Source: Posidonia oceanica
Lineage: Eukaryota; Streptophyta; Magnoliopsida; Alismatales; Posidoniaceae
Assembly: GCA_037176725.1 (NCBI GenBank)
Contig: JAZBRS010000020.1
Coordinates: forward strand, 95,374,501-95,438,500
Length of the DNA: 64,000 nucleotides
Direction of reading: 5' to 3'
Positions 1-10,766 of the stretch are shown here, one piece after another. The notes beneath the pieces were generated by a model. That model saw only the letters and a list, made by a program, of their open reading frames with translations. It did no database searches and was not told the DNA's origin. The stretch's first letter is position 1, and the number at the start of each line of letters is the position of its first letter. A program made the position numbers and the translations under genes.

Positions 1-592
1 ATTCTCCAGTATTTGTTATATTTCTCTAGTCAACTTTAAGTTTGTACAGAAACTTAAAAAATGCATGACATGTTCATTTTATTTCTTTCTGAATGATGAT
101 TATATATTTTTTTGCTTTTTATTTGTTTGCTAACTTTTCTACTAGTATGAGTTGGTACTAATTTTGTTTTAAATTTCTCTTGTTATGGCGGCCATAGTGT
201 GGAAGCATTGCTGATATGAAATATGTGCGTAATAGGAATTTTTAATTTTTTTTTATATCTTGTGAGGACTTAGTGGGGAAATTTTTCTCGTAAAGTCCTT
301 GCAATTTTTTTAAAATTTTTTTCTGCAAGGACATAATGTGTACATTGCGAGAATGTGACTAATAGCGAGGACTTTGCGAGGACTTATTTTCCTCACTAAG
401 TCCTCACGAAAAATATTGTAAAGACTTCGCTAAGAAATTTACTCGCAAATGACTTTTAATGATTAAGCATTTTGCGAGGACTTTTTGTCTTTGCAATGTA
501 CTTGCTAAGGCTATTAGCGAGGACCTCACGAGGACATTGTGAGGACTTTGTGAGGACATTTATTCTCGTGATTTCCTGTTTTTCTAGTAGTT
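1..592. mobile_element. CACTA (En/Spm) transposon, right end only
   Basis: The last ~20 bases (about 573-592) read as the inverse of the usual CACTA terminus (CACTACTAGAAAAACAGG), except that the outermost base is T instead of G. Inside it, 262-560 holds many subterminal motifs of the form GCGAGGACTT or GTGAGGACTT in both orientations, for example near 262, 293, 364, 375, 401, 473, 507, 530 and 552. Dense subterminal repeats of this kind are the transposase-binding regions of CACTA elements. The transposase and left end are outside the window. The end abuts the middle of a gag reading frame, so the element inserted into that retrotransposon. The altered terminal base may have immobilised it. 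Confidence 0.75.
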
Positions 593-597
593 CTCTG

Positions 598-1550
598 TTC
601 CGTAAGCTGGGCGCACCAACCTTCGATGGTTGAGGCAAGCTAGAGGATGGTGAGACGTAGTTATCAGAGGTGGAGAAGATCTTGGAAGGGCTGGAGTGCC
701 CAGTGGAGAAATGGGTCCAGTTAGCCACCTTCCAGCTCAAAGGCGAAGCTGAGCAGTGGTGGAAGTCTGCATGTCGCATGGAGGAAGTTTCCTGACACAG
801 ATTTGCTGGCGATACCTTGGGAAGATTTTCGGGATGTGGTCTTTGACGACTATTTTCCTGAACATGAGAGGGATCGACTGGATAGGGACTTTTGGAACTT
901 GAAGCAAGAGAACATGACAGTGGCAGAGTATGAGGTAGTCTTCACTCGACTAGAGCAGTTTGCACAGGTATTTGACACCGAGAAGCGTTGGGCTAAGAGG
1001 TTTGTAAAGGGATTGAACCCAGCACTTAGGTCGAGGGTATTGGATTATCGGTGCCCAACCTTGGTGGACGCAGTGGACCTGGCGGCTCGGCACAAGGATG
1101 ACCGCAAGCTGTTCCTAGAAGAGCGTCCTAAGGGAAAAAGGAAGATGTTCACTCCATGGCCTTACGCTTTTGGGGTGTCGAGCTCTGGGAGTTCTAGGTG
1201 CTATGGGAAGAAGAGAAAGGATCGCCCAGACTCAGTTGTTGGGGAAGGACGCAGTGTCTTTGGGATAGGGAGTATTGGATACAGTCAGACTGGCTCGAGC
1301 AGTGGGCCAAGATCCTGTTTCAACTATGGCATGCCAGGGCATATAACTGTGCATTGTCCAAACCGGCAACAAAGTTTGGACTGCATGAGATGCTACAACT
1401 GCAGGAAGACTGTATCAACGGACTTGCCCTAAACCTCCAAAGACAGTTGAAGATACACCGCGCCAACCAACCAAGGGGCAAGTGTTTTCTATAGCTACTC
1501 TTGATGCTGGTCCCTTGAGGGACGTTGTAGAGGGTAAGGAGCACGAGTGA
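598..1550 (+). pseudogene. gag: Tekay-like gag (capsid and nucleocapsid), broken
   Basis: Gag packages the element RNA into virus-like particles in the cytoplasm. The frame enters at 598 with KLGAPTFDG, continues with an EKILEGLECPVEKWVQLATF-type capsid segment, shifts frame between 780 and 803, then runs from PWEDF to DDRKLFLEERPKGK (803-1140). A CCHC zinc knuckle at 1316-1360 has its second cysteine replaced by tyrosine (TAT at 1325). A second knuckle starts at about 1390 and shifts frame near 1405. The tail ends with IATLDAGPLRDVVEG near 1540. In-frame stops also occur at about 631 and 658. The N-terminus was separated by the CACTA insertion. Confidence 0.85.
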
Positions 1551-1630
1551 TTATGTAATATGAATCTTTCCTGTTGTAATGTATCAAGTACTGTTTCTTA
1601 ATAATAATTATGATTTGTGGTTATGATGTG

Positions 1631-2000
1631 TTGATGATAGGTTCTTTCCTTGTGGCTGACTGAATGGCTAGGGTTTTGTTCGACTCAGGAAGTTCTTTCT
1701 CTTTCATTTTCGAGTCGTTTGCGGCTGAAATTGGGAAAAAGTCGGCAAGACTAGCTTTCCTTCTTGATGTGGTAACCCCTTTGGGAGAGCATAGCCTAGT
1801 GTGGAAATATCTGCGGTCAGTCAATGTAAAGCTTGGAGAGATAGACTTTAAGGTCAGTTTGATAATTATGGACATGCAAGAATACGATGTCGTACTAGGA
1901 ATGGACTGATTAGCGCAGCATTCAGCAGTAATAGACTGTGCCAAGAAGAGTGTTGGCGGAATGTCTAGGCCAGGGATGGTGTGTGGTGCAAGGAATTAGA
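1631..2000 (+). pseudogene. Tekay-like retropepsin (protease), broken
   Basis: This aspartic protease cuts the gag-pol polyprotein. The catalytic motif is VLFDSGSSFSFI with the D-S-G at about 1682-1690. The flap and second half run to YDVVLGMD at 1906, where the next codon is TGA in place of the usual Trp of the family's GMDWL motif. The frame continues as LAQHSAVIDCAKKSV to about 1960 and then decays. It follows gag with a stop between them and is followed by the RT region. Confidence 0.85.
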
Positions 2001-2099
2001 CCGGGAGAATCAAGAAGATAATCTCGGCAATGAAGGCCTACCACTATCTAGCAAAGGGCAATGTGGGCTATCTAGCCAGTGTAACAGTATCCTTCTCAC

Positions 2100-3520
2100 C
2101 AATTTTAAGGATACAGGATATACCAGCTGTCCAAGAGTATCCTAATGTTTTCCCAGAGGAGCTAGCTGGTATGTCGCCACACAGAGAAGTAGAGCTTTAG
2201 ATTGATGTGAATCAGGTTCCATCTCGAAGATGTCTTACAAAATGGCGCCTGCTGAACTGAGGGAGTTCAGTAACCAGTTGCAGGAATTACTGGACAAAGG
2301 GTTCATTCGGTCAAGTATATCACCCTGGGGAGTGTTGGTATTGTTTGTTAAGAAGAAGGATGGTTCACTCTGACTATGTATTAACTATCGGACAGATTAT
2401 CATAAAAAACAAGTACCCATTGCCTAGGATAGATGACCTGTTTGACTAGCTTCAAGGAACTTCTATCTTCTCAAAGATAGACTTGAGATCAGGTTATCAT
2501 TAGCTCATGATTCAGGAGTCCGATGTACAAAAGATAGCCTTTCGGACTCTGGTATGGCCATTATGAGTTTCTAGTCATGCCATTCGGGTTGACGAATGCA
2601 CCAGTTATTTTCATGGACCTGATGAGCAAAGTATTCAAGTCCTATTTGGATCAATTTGTAGTGGTGTTTGTGGATGACGTGCTGGTATACTCTTCCGATA
2701 TAGAGACCCACCAAATGCATTTGAGAACAGTGCTGGAGACACTGAGGCTGAACCAGCTCTATGTAAAGTTCTCTTAGTGTGAGTTTTGGCTGGAAGAGTT
2801 CATATTTCTCAAGTCCCACAGGCATCGTTGTACACTGTGAAACCTCCACTCCTAGATGGCAAGGGATCAAGGTCGATCCAGCCAAGGTTGAAGCAGTGAA
2901 CAGTTGGGCCAGACCTAAGACTGTCACAGGATACTATCGGAGGTTTATCAAAGACTTTTCCAAGATTGCAGAACCTTTGACCAGGCTAACTCGGGAAGAA
3001 GTTTCATTTGTTTGGGACTAGTAGTGTGAAGAAAGCTTCAATGAGTTGAAGGCCCGGCTGGTCACGTCTCCAATCTTAACTTTGCTATCTAGGAGTGGAG
3101 GTTTCACAGTGTACAACGATGCCTGCAGGACAAGATTTGGGTGTATTCTTATGCAGCATGGTAAGGTGGTGGCATATGCTTTCTATCAGCTTAAAGACCA
3201 TGAAAAGAATTATCCCACTCATGATCTGGAATTGGTTACAGTGGTTTTTGCATTGAAGATCTGGAGGCATTATCTGTATGACGAACAGTTTGAGATTTTC
3301 ACAGATCATAAAAGTTTGAAGTACATATTCACGCAGAAAGATCTGAACGTGAGACAGCGAAGGTTGGTGGAATACCTCAAGGATTACGACTTTAGTCTAT
3401 CCTACCACTTAGGAAAGGCTAATGTGGTCGTAGATACTCTGAGCAGACACACTTGTACAATGACCAGCCTGATGATAAAAGAATGGCATCTTCTGAAAGG
3501 GTTGGTTGAATGCAGACCAT
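2100..3520 (+). pseudogene. Tekay-like reverse transcriptase and RNase H, broken
   Basis: RT copies element RNA to DNA and RNase H removes the RNA strand. Visible RT pieces are QEYPNVFPEEL (about 2130), the PRIDDLF and IFSKIDLRSGYH blocks (2420-2500), then PFGLTNAP and the catalytic FVDDVLVYS box with VDD at about 2670-2678. After a stop at 2775 the thumb continues with GYYRRFIKDFS (2930). RNase H spans 3046-3450 with [19 protein letters not shown] and the terminal [11 protein letters not shown]. Stops include TAG or TGA where Gln or Arg is expected (near 2201, 2371, 2449, 2501), and there are several frame changes between 2220 and 2560. Confidence 0.85.
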
Positions 3521-3599
3521 GAAGGCAGTCTCAGGACCTGTTAGAGTATGTGTTAGAGTATGTTGGGCAAACTTATCTATTTGTTCGAGGATGATTGAG

Positions 3600-4885
3600 C
3601 CTATTGTAGCAGCTCAGTAGTTTGATTCATTTGTGTCTGCAATCTGGAAGAAGATGAAGGCAGGAGAGGCAGCCCATTTCTTAGTTGGAGTAGACGGTGG
3701 GCTTAGATATGACTTGCGTTTGTATGTGCCTCAAGTGGAAGAGGTGAAGCAGAATTTACTGAATGAGGCTCATCGGTCCATATATACAATTCATCCAGGA
3801 AGCACCAAAATGTACAAGGATCTGAAGAGAAACTTTTCGTGGCCTGGAATGAAGATGGATTTTGTAACAGGATTACCCAAGACAAGGAGAAAGAATGATA
3901 CAGTATGGGTAATCGTCGATCGGTTTACGAAATTGGCACATTTTCGGCTCATGTGGGTGAATCTTCCCTTGCAGCAGCTAGCAGAGTTGTACGTGTCTGA
4001 AATAGTTCGACTGCATGGAGTTCTATTATCAATTGTGTCTAATACCTGGTTTACATCAAGGTTTTGGAGAGCGTTGCAGGAAGTCTTCAGTACTGTGTTA
4101 AATTACAGCACCACTTTCCATCCTTAGATGGATGGTTAGACAGAAATAACTATTCAGACACAGACACTGGAAGATATGTTGAGGGCTTGTGCGTTGGACC
4201 TTGGAGGAGTTGAGAGGATCAGCCTACAATAACAACTATCATTCCAGCATTGGGATGGCACCGTATGAGGCATTGTATGGTAGACCGTGCTGAACACTCA
4301 CATGTTGGAGCGAGGTAGGCGAACGTTAGCTTGTAGGCCTAGAGATTGTGCAGCAATATGAAGAGAAAGTGGATTTGATTCAGAAAAGGCTAGTAGTTGC
4401 ATAAAGTCATAAGAAGAGCTATGCAAATAGGAGGCGAAGACTTTTAGAGTTCGAAGTAGGAGACTTCGTTTCTCTAAAGATGTCACCAACTAAAGGAGTG
4501 GCGATATTTGGGAAACGAGGGAAGCTAAGTCCTCGTTACATTGGACCTTATTAGATTTCCAGAAGGGTTGGTGAGGTGGCATGCAAGTTAGACCTGCCTC
4601 CAGAACTTTTAGGTGTGTATAGCGTCTTCTATGTTTCGATACTGAGGAAGTGTTTGGCAGGTGTCTTAGATTATACCAGTACAACCAGAAGAGCTACGAG
4701 AGGATTTGTCTTTGGTGGTGGATGCTTTCCAGGATCGAAAGGAACAGGTCTTGGAATAAAGTTATTCCTCTAGTACTGGTTCAGTGGTAGCACCATGGAG
4801 CAGAGGAGGCTACATGGGAGTTGGAAGTGGATATTCATTCAAGATACCCTCATTTGTTTTATTAGAGGTGAATTTCGAGGACGGA
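3600..4885 (+). pseudogene. Tekay-like integrase with chromodomain-like tail, broken
   Basis: Integrase inserts the cDNA into the genome; the chromoviral tail is thought to guide it to heterochromatin. The zinc-binding domain is cut short: IHPGSTKMYKDL...FSWPGMK (3790-3852) is joined directly to the core MDFVTGLPKT (3852). About 40 residues containing the CX2C half of the zinc finger are therefore missing. The core continues through VIVDRFTKLAHF, ELYVSEIVRLHG, FHP and NNYHSSIG (about 4230). The C-terminus shows VGDFVSLKMSPTKGV (4460), GKLSPRYIGPY, and then in another frame ATWELE and YPHLF (4790-4860). Gln-to-stop changes occur in FHPQ..GQ (4126, 4137) and GPYQ (4552). Confidence 0.8.
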
Positions 4886-4888
4886 ATT

Positions 4889-4907
4889 CCTTTTAAGGGG
4901 GTTAGGA
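4889..4907 (+). other. Polypurine tract of the Tekay-like element
   Basis: The purine-rich run TTTTAAGGGGGTTAGGA lies immediately before the first TG of the 3' LTR at 4908. This is the expected place and composition for the plus-strand DNA primer. Confidence 0.6.
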
Positions 4908-6952
4908 TGTAACATCTGAGTGCTGTCAGTTTAGATTTGGTAAAATTATTTCCTAAATTTGTATTGAAGTAGATTGCTTGTAATGTGATTATGTACTTTA
5001 AGCAATCATATTTAGATTTGTGTTTATTGCTTTCCTGTGTTGAGTTTCCTGGTTCAGTGTGGTGGTATTCTGGCATTGTAATGTGCGGGACCTTGGTGCG
5101 AAAGAGAGAAAGAGGGGAAAAGAATGAAAATGCCCAAGGGAGCACAGTGAACCGCCAGTGTCGTGCCGTCTCACCTGCCAACGCCATCCCCTGCAGTCGC
5201 TGACCCCGAGATCTCTGGCCATATGCTGGAAGTGGAGGTTGATTTAAGGAGGAGGTCGCTGGTTGGAGGAGGGCACGAGAGCGAGAGGAGAAGAGCGGCG
5301 AGAGCTAGAGGAAGGGAGAAGGAAGAAGGGGAGGAGACGTTTGCTGACAATTGGTACATGTTCCACCTCCTTTTCCTCTTCGATTTCTTGTTAAATCTCT
5401 GAAGATAGGTTGATTAGTTAGTTTTAATGTATGAATGAAGCTTGTAGGATTTTATTGGAATTTTTTGATGAATTTTACAGAGGACTTTGTGTTCGAATCT
5501 CGGTTTAGCCATTTGAGCTTTTATCCTTTGAAATTTCATATCTCGAGTTATTGTAAATGGATTCTTGTGATTTTTGTCTTGAATGATAGATGACTACGAG
5601 CTTTTTGCATCCATATATTTTGTGGATTTTTTCATAGCCTGTGGTGGAACCGATTGTGGTTTCCATTTTAGGCAATTTTTAATTGCCCTGTTTTTAGTTT
5701 TCTGAGGTTGTCTGGTTCGGCATGTCAAATTATTTCGATACGTCGATTTTACCCAGAATTTGGTATGCCGATACCTTTCAGTATGTCGATTGTGCGTCTG
5801 AATGAGAGCTCAGGTCTGGTTTGGTCGATCGATCCATTTCGGCAGACCGTGACAGCAAGCTGTTCAATCGACCGAGGAGTTTCGATCTACCGAACTAGAG
5901 CTTGAGTGGGCACGGTTCCTGATTCGGTCGACCGGATGATTTCGATTTGCCGAACCAGACCCAAACAAGATATTTTGTGGTTTCTTAGTTGATGCTTGGA
6001 TTATGATGATGTATTGGTTTTATGGATATTCTGGCAATATAAATGATTTGCAAATAATAAGGAATGTTTTCGAAATGATTTCCAAAAGAGTTTGGAAAAG
6101 AAATGCAAGGTTTGCAAAGGTTTTGAAAAGGATTTCTGTAGTTTTGAGGATTGAGAGACCGAAGCTTCTGATCGGCGGACTAGGGACGATTGATACTTCT
6201 AGATGATCGAGAGTCAGTTGTCTAGAGTGAGGTTTATGGTACAGTTGCGCTCGGTGAAATAGACGGATTATCCTCTGTGCCGATGTTGGTTGGGGCTAGG
6301 GTTAGTCTCTAGACGCTCGGGCACCAATGGGGCATCATAGAATGCAACCCTGTGTATTGAGAAATATGATAAATTGAGGGTTGAGTTTCGGAGGCTGTGG
6401 TATGTGCCCACACGGGAAAGCTGCACCACAGCAGTACAGTAGGGATCGGGGTTTGAGTCCCCAGCGACTGCTTGTGGTCGGTCACCTGTGGTCAGGGTGG
6501 CACGATGAGGTTTTGTTGCTCTGTGTATGTGGCTTTTCCTGAAATGATTTCAGACGTAGATTTAAATGTATAAAATGTTTTATGTAAGCATGTGAATGCC
6601 GAGGAATTGATTTTGTTTTGAATTAGCATGGTTTTGCAAGGGATTACTCAATTTGATTTTAATTATTGTAAATCTTGAGTTTTTATGTGTTTTCATGCGT
6701 GTTTTTGGTAGGCACGTGTTGGTTGACTTCATTGTCATTCACCTGTTTCTGTGTTTGGTTTTCAGATGTAGATTAGGAGTGCAGTCCAGTTTTGGTGCCT
6801 TATAGGAGTCACGTAGCCGCACACTGAGGTCTTTGGGTGGTGTAGCTTGCAAAGTTTTATTTTAATGTAAATCATAGTTTAGTTTTTTTTAATTGATTAT
6901 TATTTAATTTAGGTAGAATTGATGTTGATATGTGACGCGTTGGGGCGTTACA
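4908..6952 (+). repeat. 3' LTR of the Tekay-like element (2045 bp)
   Basis: It starts TGTAACATC right after the polypurine tract and ends GGGGCGTTACA, giving the TG...CA ends of an LTR. To its right the minus-strand copia integrase frame resumes at once. The LTR is related to the minus-strand solo LTR at 29756-31862: both carry clusters of TCGGTCGACCG-like inverted repeats (here about 5720-5960, including TTCGGTCGA facing TTTGCCGAA at 5921-5956). A block at 6150-6240 resembles the 108-bp unit at 9365-9577 in the next solo LTR. Small open frames inside it look accidental. Confidence 0.8.
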
Positions 6953-7179
6953 TGCTCATTTTCAAATTCCCCACCATGATTATTACGAATCTTAATAATT
7001 GTAAAGCTAGTCTGCTTTTGAATTTTCTTGCAAAATTTAACAAATTCACTAAATGTTTCATGCTTATGTGCAAGAAAAAAACCCAAAGTAAACCAAGAAT
7101 AATCAACTACAATTACAAATGCATACCTTTTTCCCCAAAACTCCTAGTTCTAGATGATCCAAATAAATCCAAATGCAAA
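6953..7179 (-). pseudogene. Ty1/copia integrase core, fragment
   Basis: On the minus strand the fragment reads LHLDLFGSSRTRSF, then WVFFLAHKHETFSEFVKFCK, then FTIIKIRNNHGGEFENEH, which is the start of the copia integrase catalytic core. Two stops lie near 7110-7120. The frame is cut at 6952 by the Tekay-like 3' LTR and at 7180 by the solo LTR. Its N-terminal continuation resumes at 10767. The rest of pol (RT, RNase H) would lie left of the window. This is the oldest insertion in this part of the stack. Confidence 0.85.
7175..7179. repeat. Target site duplication GCAAA, left copy
   Basis: GCAAA stands before TGTAACAACC at 7180 and again at 10762-10766 after GGTTGTTAAA. Removing one copy together with the insert restores the continuous copia frame PLELLHLDLFG. 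Confidence 0.9.
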
Positions 7180-7239
7180 TGTAACAACCTAGATTTTAGG
7201 TGGTATTTTTGGTAAGATATTTAATCTGGATTTCTGGAG

Positions 7240-8820
7240 TGCTAAACATTGGTATGCTTGTGTGTTACATTAGATGCAATAAATCCTGTATTCAACACCT
7301 CACCTGGAATATTAATTTTTGGGCTTCTGGAGTGTTAATATTCTTGCATCTTATGTTAGACGCAGTTCAACCTGCATTTAACACTTGTGAATCTCATTGT
7401 TAAACGCATATATGGTATGCGTCTTATGTAAGACGCATGGATAGGTGTGTATAATACCTTAAGTTGCATTTAGAAGTTTCTACTACCTATATATTTGTTG
7501 CATGGCGATGGCTTCCAGGAGAAGATTTCTTCTCTTCTTCCTCTTTTTCCTCTTCTTCTCCTCAGAGGTGCGAGAGGTAGGTCTTCCTGGGGGTTTTCAT
7601 GGGAGAGAGAGAGAGAGAGTGAGAGAGAGGTGAGGAGTGTGCTTGTTGGGTTCCTTGCATGCACGTGGCTGCGATCGTCGAGATGGAGCTCCAACAACCA
7701 CCGGTGGCTTCAGACGTTGAGCTTGGCCGGAGGCCTCGGCTTGGAGAGTTGCAACTATGTGGGAGTAAGTGTGTTGGGTTCCTTGTTTTGGTTTCTTCTT
7801 TCCCTTTCCTTGAGTACATGCACTGAGTTCCTTGGGTTCTTGTGTGTAGCATGAGCTGCTGCGGTTGGTTGAAACCAAAGGATGATTGAGGAATGGCTGG
7901 ATGGATGCTTGGAGCTCTTTGGGTCACAGTGGGAGCGTGTGGCTTGATTTGAGTCCTCGTGGGTGTAAGGTATACACCCAATTAGAAGTGGTTTAGTTTG
8001 CTTTATGGATTGGGTTTTTGTTGCATGCATGGGTTTTTGGGTTCCTTTTGATTATCCTTATGTCTTTGAGATTGCATGGTGTTTTTGGTGCAAGCTTTCA
8101 ATGGAGTTTCCTTGTAGTATGAGCCTGTGAGTATAAGACGCCTGGTGCGTCTTACATTAGATGCCCAGATTCCTATGTCTTATGCTCTAGGTAGCCTTGT
8201 TGCCCATATTCATTGAGTATTGGTTTAAGTTGAATGTTGAGGCTAGGTTTATGATGCATGTAGTAGATTATGAGCTTGTCCCTTTCATATTTTGATTCCT
8301 ATACTGAAAAATAAGCATGTATGATAGTTTTTAGAAAGATTTAGCTAAGATCTGGAACTAAAGGTGTTAGACGCAGTTGTAGTTGTGTCCTATATAAGAT
8401 GCACACTTTTGTGCGTCTTACACCTGGGAATTTAAGGATTAGCTGTTTCCCTACAAATCAATTGAATGAGGACTTAAAACATTAAGCTTCCCTTAGTGGC
8501 ATGGATTGACAATAGGGTTTTGAAAGAAAGTTACCTATTGAGCATGGAATTAGGGATGAACTTAAGGGCTTTTTTAAAGAAAGAAAATGCATGTTTGGCA
8601 CTTGAATTGAGAGATTAGCTTAATCTATTAGAGGATTATTTTGTATAGAATATGTGGTTATTTATTTCAGTATTCTGGTTTGTATATTCAGTGTTGTGCC
8701 TTTAATGCATGAGATTGGAGGCTACTTGTGTGCAATGCTTTGAGTTGGATCTCATAGCACTGACTATAGTGTTGGACGTTGGGGTATCAACGTTGGATGT
8801 TGAACTGCCAGCATCCTACA
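7240..8820. repeat. Six inverted-repeat modules in the solo LTR (GTTAGACGC/GCGTCTTAC type)
   Basis: Modules lie at 7240-7297, 7334-7382, 7399-7456, 8133-8184, 8366-8421 and 8771-8820. The cleanest, 7399-7456, is 58 bp: arm GTTAAACGC, 11-nt spacer, arm GCGTCTTAT, arm GTAAGACGC, 11-nt spacer, then a decayed arm. 7240-7297 has the same 58-bp layout with more decayed arms; the others are shortened in one spacer. The arms differ at one or two bases from the GTTGGACGC arms in the LTR at 59716. Confidence 0.75.
7603..7629. repeat. (GA)n microsatellite
   Basis: A GA dinucleotide run with one interruption inside the solo LTR. Confidence 0.9.
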
Positions 8821-9364
8821 CTCTAGAACCAGAACTTTCTAGTGTTGGTGGTGATGGTGTTTTGGGCCTTGTTGTGGCATGGAACTTCAAGACTTTTGTT
8901 TTGACTTTTATGTGGATTCTTTTGAGTGAGTTTTATACCTAGAAGGTGTTTTTGCTTCTTCATTTCTATTTTTGGGTGTTTTGCTTAGGTTGTCGTGGTG
9001 GGTTGAGCAAGACGCTCTAGAACTCAGACATTCCCAAGGTGTGGCTTTGGGTGCGGTTTAGTAGCACAGTTTGGCCTGACAAAGAAGCTGTCTAGGTTGT
9101 GTTTTGAGTTGGTTTTGGTATGTGATTTCAAGCAGTTTTCAAAGTGATTTGAGACAAAGTATTGAGTATGTTTTGAAAAATGATTTTCCATAGAATTTGG
9201 AAAGAGATGTTGTGATTTTTGGTTGTGGCTTTCCATGCAGTGTTTGGCACGACGTTTTGTGATGCATTTGAGATGATTTTTGAAAGGGTTTCGAAATGGT
9301 TTTACAAAAGAGATTTGAAAAAGAAATGCATGAGCTTTGTAAAGGTTTTGGAAAGATTTTTTGA

Positions 9365-9577
9365 TGACTAAGAGACCTAAGCTCCTGGTCGGTCTTTCAG
9401 GGATGGGTGATACTCCTAGGGTCGTGAGCTGCTTGCTTAGGGTGAGGTTCAAGTGGTTTTGTGGTTTCTAGGGATCAAGAGACCAAAGCTCCTGGTCGGC
9501 CTTTAGGAATGGGTGATACTCCTAGGATCGTGAGCTACTTGCTTAGGATGAGGTCTGAGTGGTTTTCGTGGTTTGGC
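9365..9577 (+). repeat. 108-bp tandem duplication in the solo LTR
   Basis: Two units starting at 9365 (GACTAAGAGACC) and 9473 (GATCAAGAGACC) share the blocks AAGCTCCTGGTCGG, GGGTGATACTCCTAGG and CGTGAGCT.CTTGCTTAGG. A single related block is in the Tekay LTR at about 6150-6240. Confidence 0.8.
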
Positions 9578-9715
9578 TGAGGCTTGAGGTTTGTTGGTTG
9601 AGGTGAGAGAGACTCTGGTTGCTCTGGGCATTCTGAGACTAGGACACCGAGAGGGCAGACCTTGTGGTGTTAGGCTAGTGCGGGTGGTTGCACGTGTCCT
9701 GTTTCTAGTGTTGTC

Positions 9716-9860
9716 CTGAGAGAGGACAGCTTGTCCGAGGAGTGTGAGCGGCTTTCCCGAGGAGGGTTAGCTTTGTGGAGAAGTCTGACCTTAGAGAGGT
9801 TAGCTTGCCTAAGGAGGGTGAGGAGCTTTCTTGAGGAGGGTTAGCTTTGTAGAGGACTCC
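9716..9860 (+). repeat. ~73-bp tandem repeat, two units
   Basis: Both units end in GAGGAGGGTTAGCTTTGT followed by GGAGA or AGAGG, near 9766 and 9836. Confidence 0.65.
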
Positions 9861-10761
9861 AGGACGGATAGACTCCTTACAGGGTGGCATGTTTGTGGCA
9901 GTGTAGACACCGTTGGTTGCGTCTTAGTGGACTGTCCACTCGAGGTTAGTGTTGGTTGCTTGGCATTGGGCAACACGACACACTGTTGTTTGGGTTTTTG
10001 TGGTTGTGGTTTTTGAGCATTGATTCAGGAAATCAGGCTTTGGTCTAGAAAAGGTCGTGGTTTTTGAGCTGTGGCTTCGTAGTTGTTTTACGGTAGTTGT
10101 TGTGGTGTTCTGGATGCAATAGAGGACATTCGGGCATCGTTGGTTGTCTGATCCACATAGAGGGAGTGTGTGGGTTCAGACTATGTGGTTTTGGTGGTTT
10201 TGTGCTGATTCTGGACTTAACTTGGTAAAAAGTGGTCATTTCAAGTGTGCATAACAGTTTTGAAAATATATATATGGTTTTGGTTGAAAAAGAGAAATGG
10301 TTTTAAAAGGACATGTTTTAAATGTTTTGTTGCTTGCTAGGTAATAGTAGATTACCTTACTGTGGTTCTTGGTGGCACTTAGGTGTGATGTCTATTTTTC
10401 TGGGTTTTTGGTATGGTTTTGGAGTTTGGTGCCATTCGCTTTATTTCCCAGTTTTGGCTTGCTGAGTTAGCTCTTAGTTGCATGTTTAGGTGAGTGTGTG
10501 TTGGGTGACCTTTCAGTGGTCACTCACATGTGTTTTGTTTGTATTTTTCGTAGGTACAAGATAGGAGTAAGAGTCATTACTAGTGCACATAGAGAGGAGT
10601 CATGTTGCCACACATCAAGGATCTTGGGTAGATAATTTAATTTATTTTTGATGGTTATAGCATTTTAATTTATGCATTTGGATTTCGTATTCTGTAGTGA
10701 TATTTGTTGATAAAAATGGAAAAGTAGTTAGGATAGGGTTGTAGCGACCAAGGTTGTTAAA

Positions 10762-10766
10762 GCAAA
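10762..10766. repeat. Target site duplication GCAAA, right copy
   Basis: Partner of 7175-7179. Confidence 0.9.

Larger units (their letters stand above)
593..6952 (+). mobile_element. Ty3/gypsy chromovirus, Tekay-like, decayed; gag to 3' LTR
   Basis: Domain order on the plus strand is gag, zinc knuckles, protease, reverse transcriptase, RNase H, integrase, a chromodomain-like C-terminus, polypurine tract and 3' LTR. This is the Ty3/gypsy order, and the integrase tail (ATWELE, YPHLF) points to a Tekay/Del-type chromovirus. The 5' LTR, primer site and gag N-terminus lie left of the window beyond the CACTA insertion. Every domain carries stops or frameshifts, so the copy cannot make its proteins. 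Its right end falls inside a minus-strand copia integrase frame at 6953, so it is younger than that element. Confidence 0.85.
7180..10761 (+). mobile_element. Solo LTR (3582 bp), Tekay-like Ty3/gypsy type
   Basis: The ends are TGTAACAACC and GGTTGTTAAA, a 10-bp inverted repeat if the A at 10760 is a mutated C. The insert is flanked by the 5-bp duplication GCAAA and contains no gag or pol coding, which fits a solo LTR left by LTR-LTR recombination. The block near 10560-10640 (AGGAGTCATGTTGCCACACA) resembles 6800-6830 of the neighbouring Tekay LTR, which sets the plus orientation and suggests the same clade. The length is at the long end for plant LTRs. Alternative: a non-autonomous element whose own LTRs I failed to see. 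Inside it are palindromic modules, a GA microsatellite and two tandem duplications, listed separately. Confidence 0.8.

Noticed and set aside
7180..10761. Full element with two short LTRs
   Set aside because: I found no long direct repeat at the two ends beyond the short inverted TG/CA termini, and no primer site near the left end.
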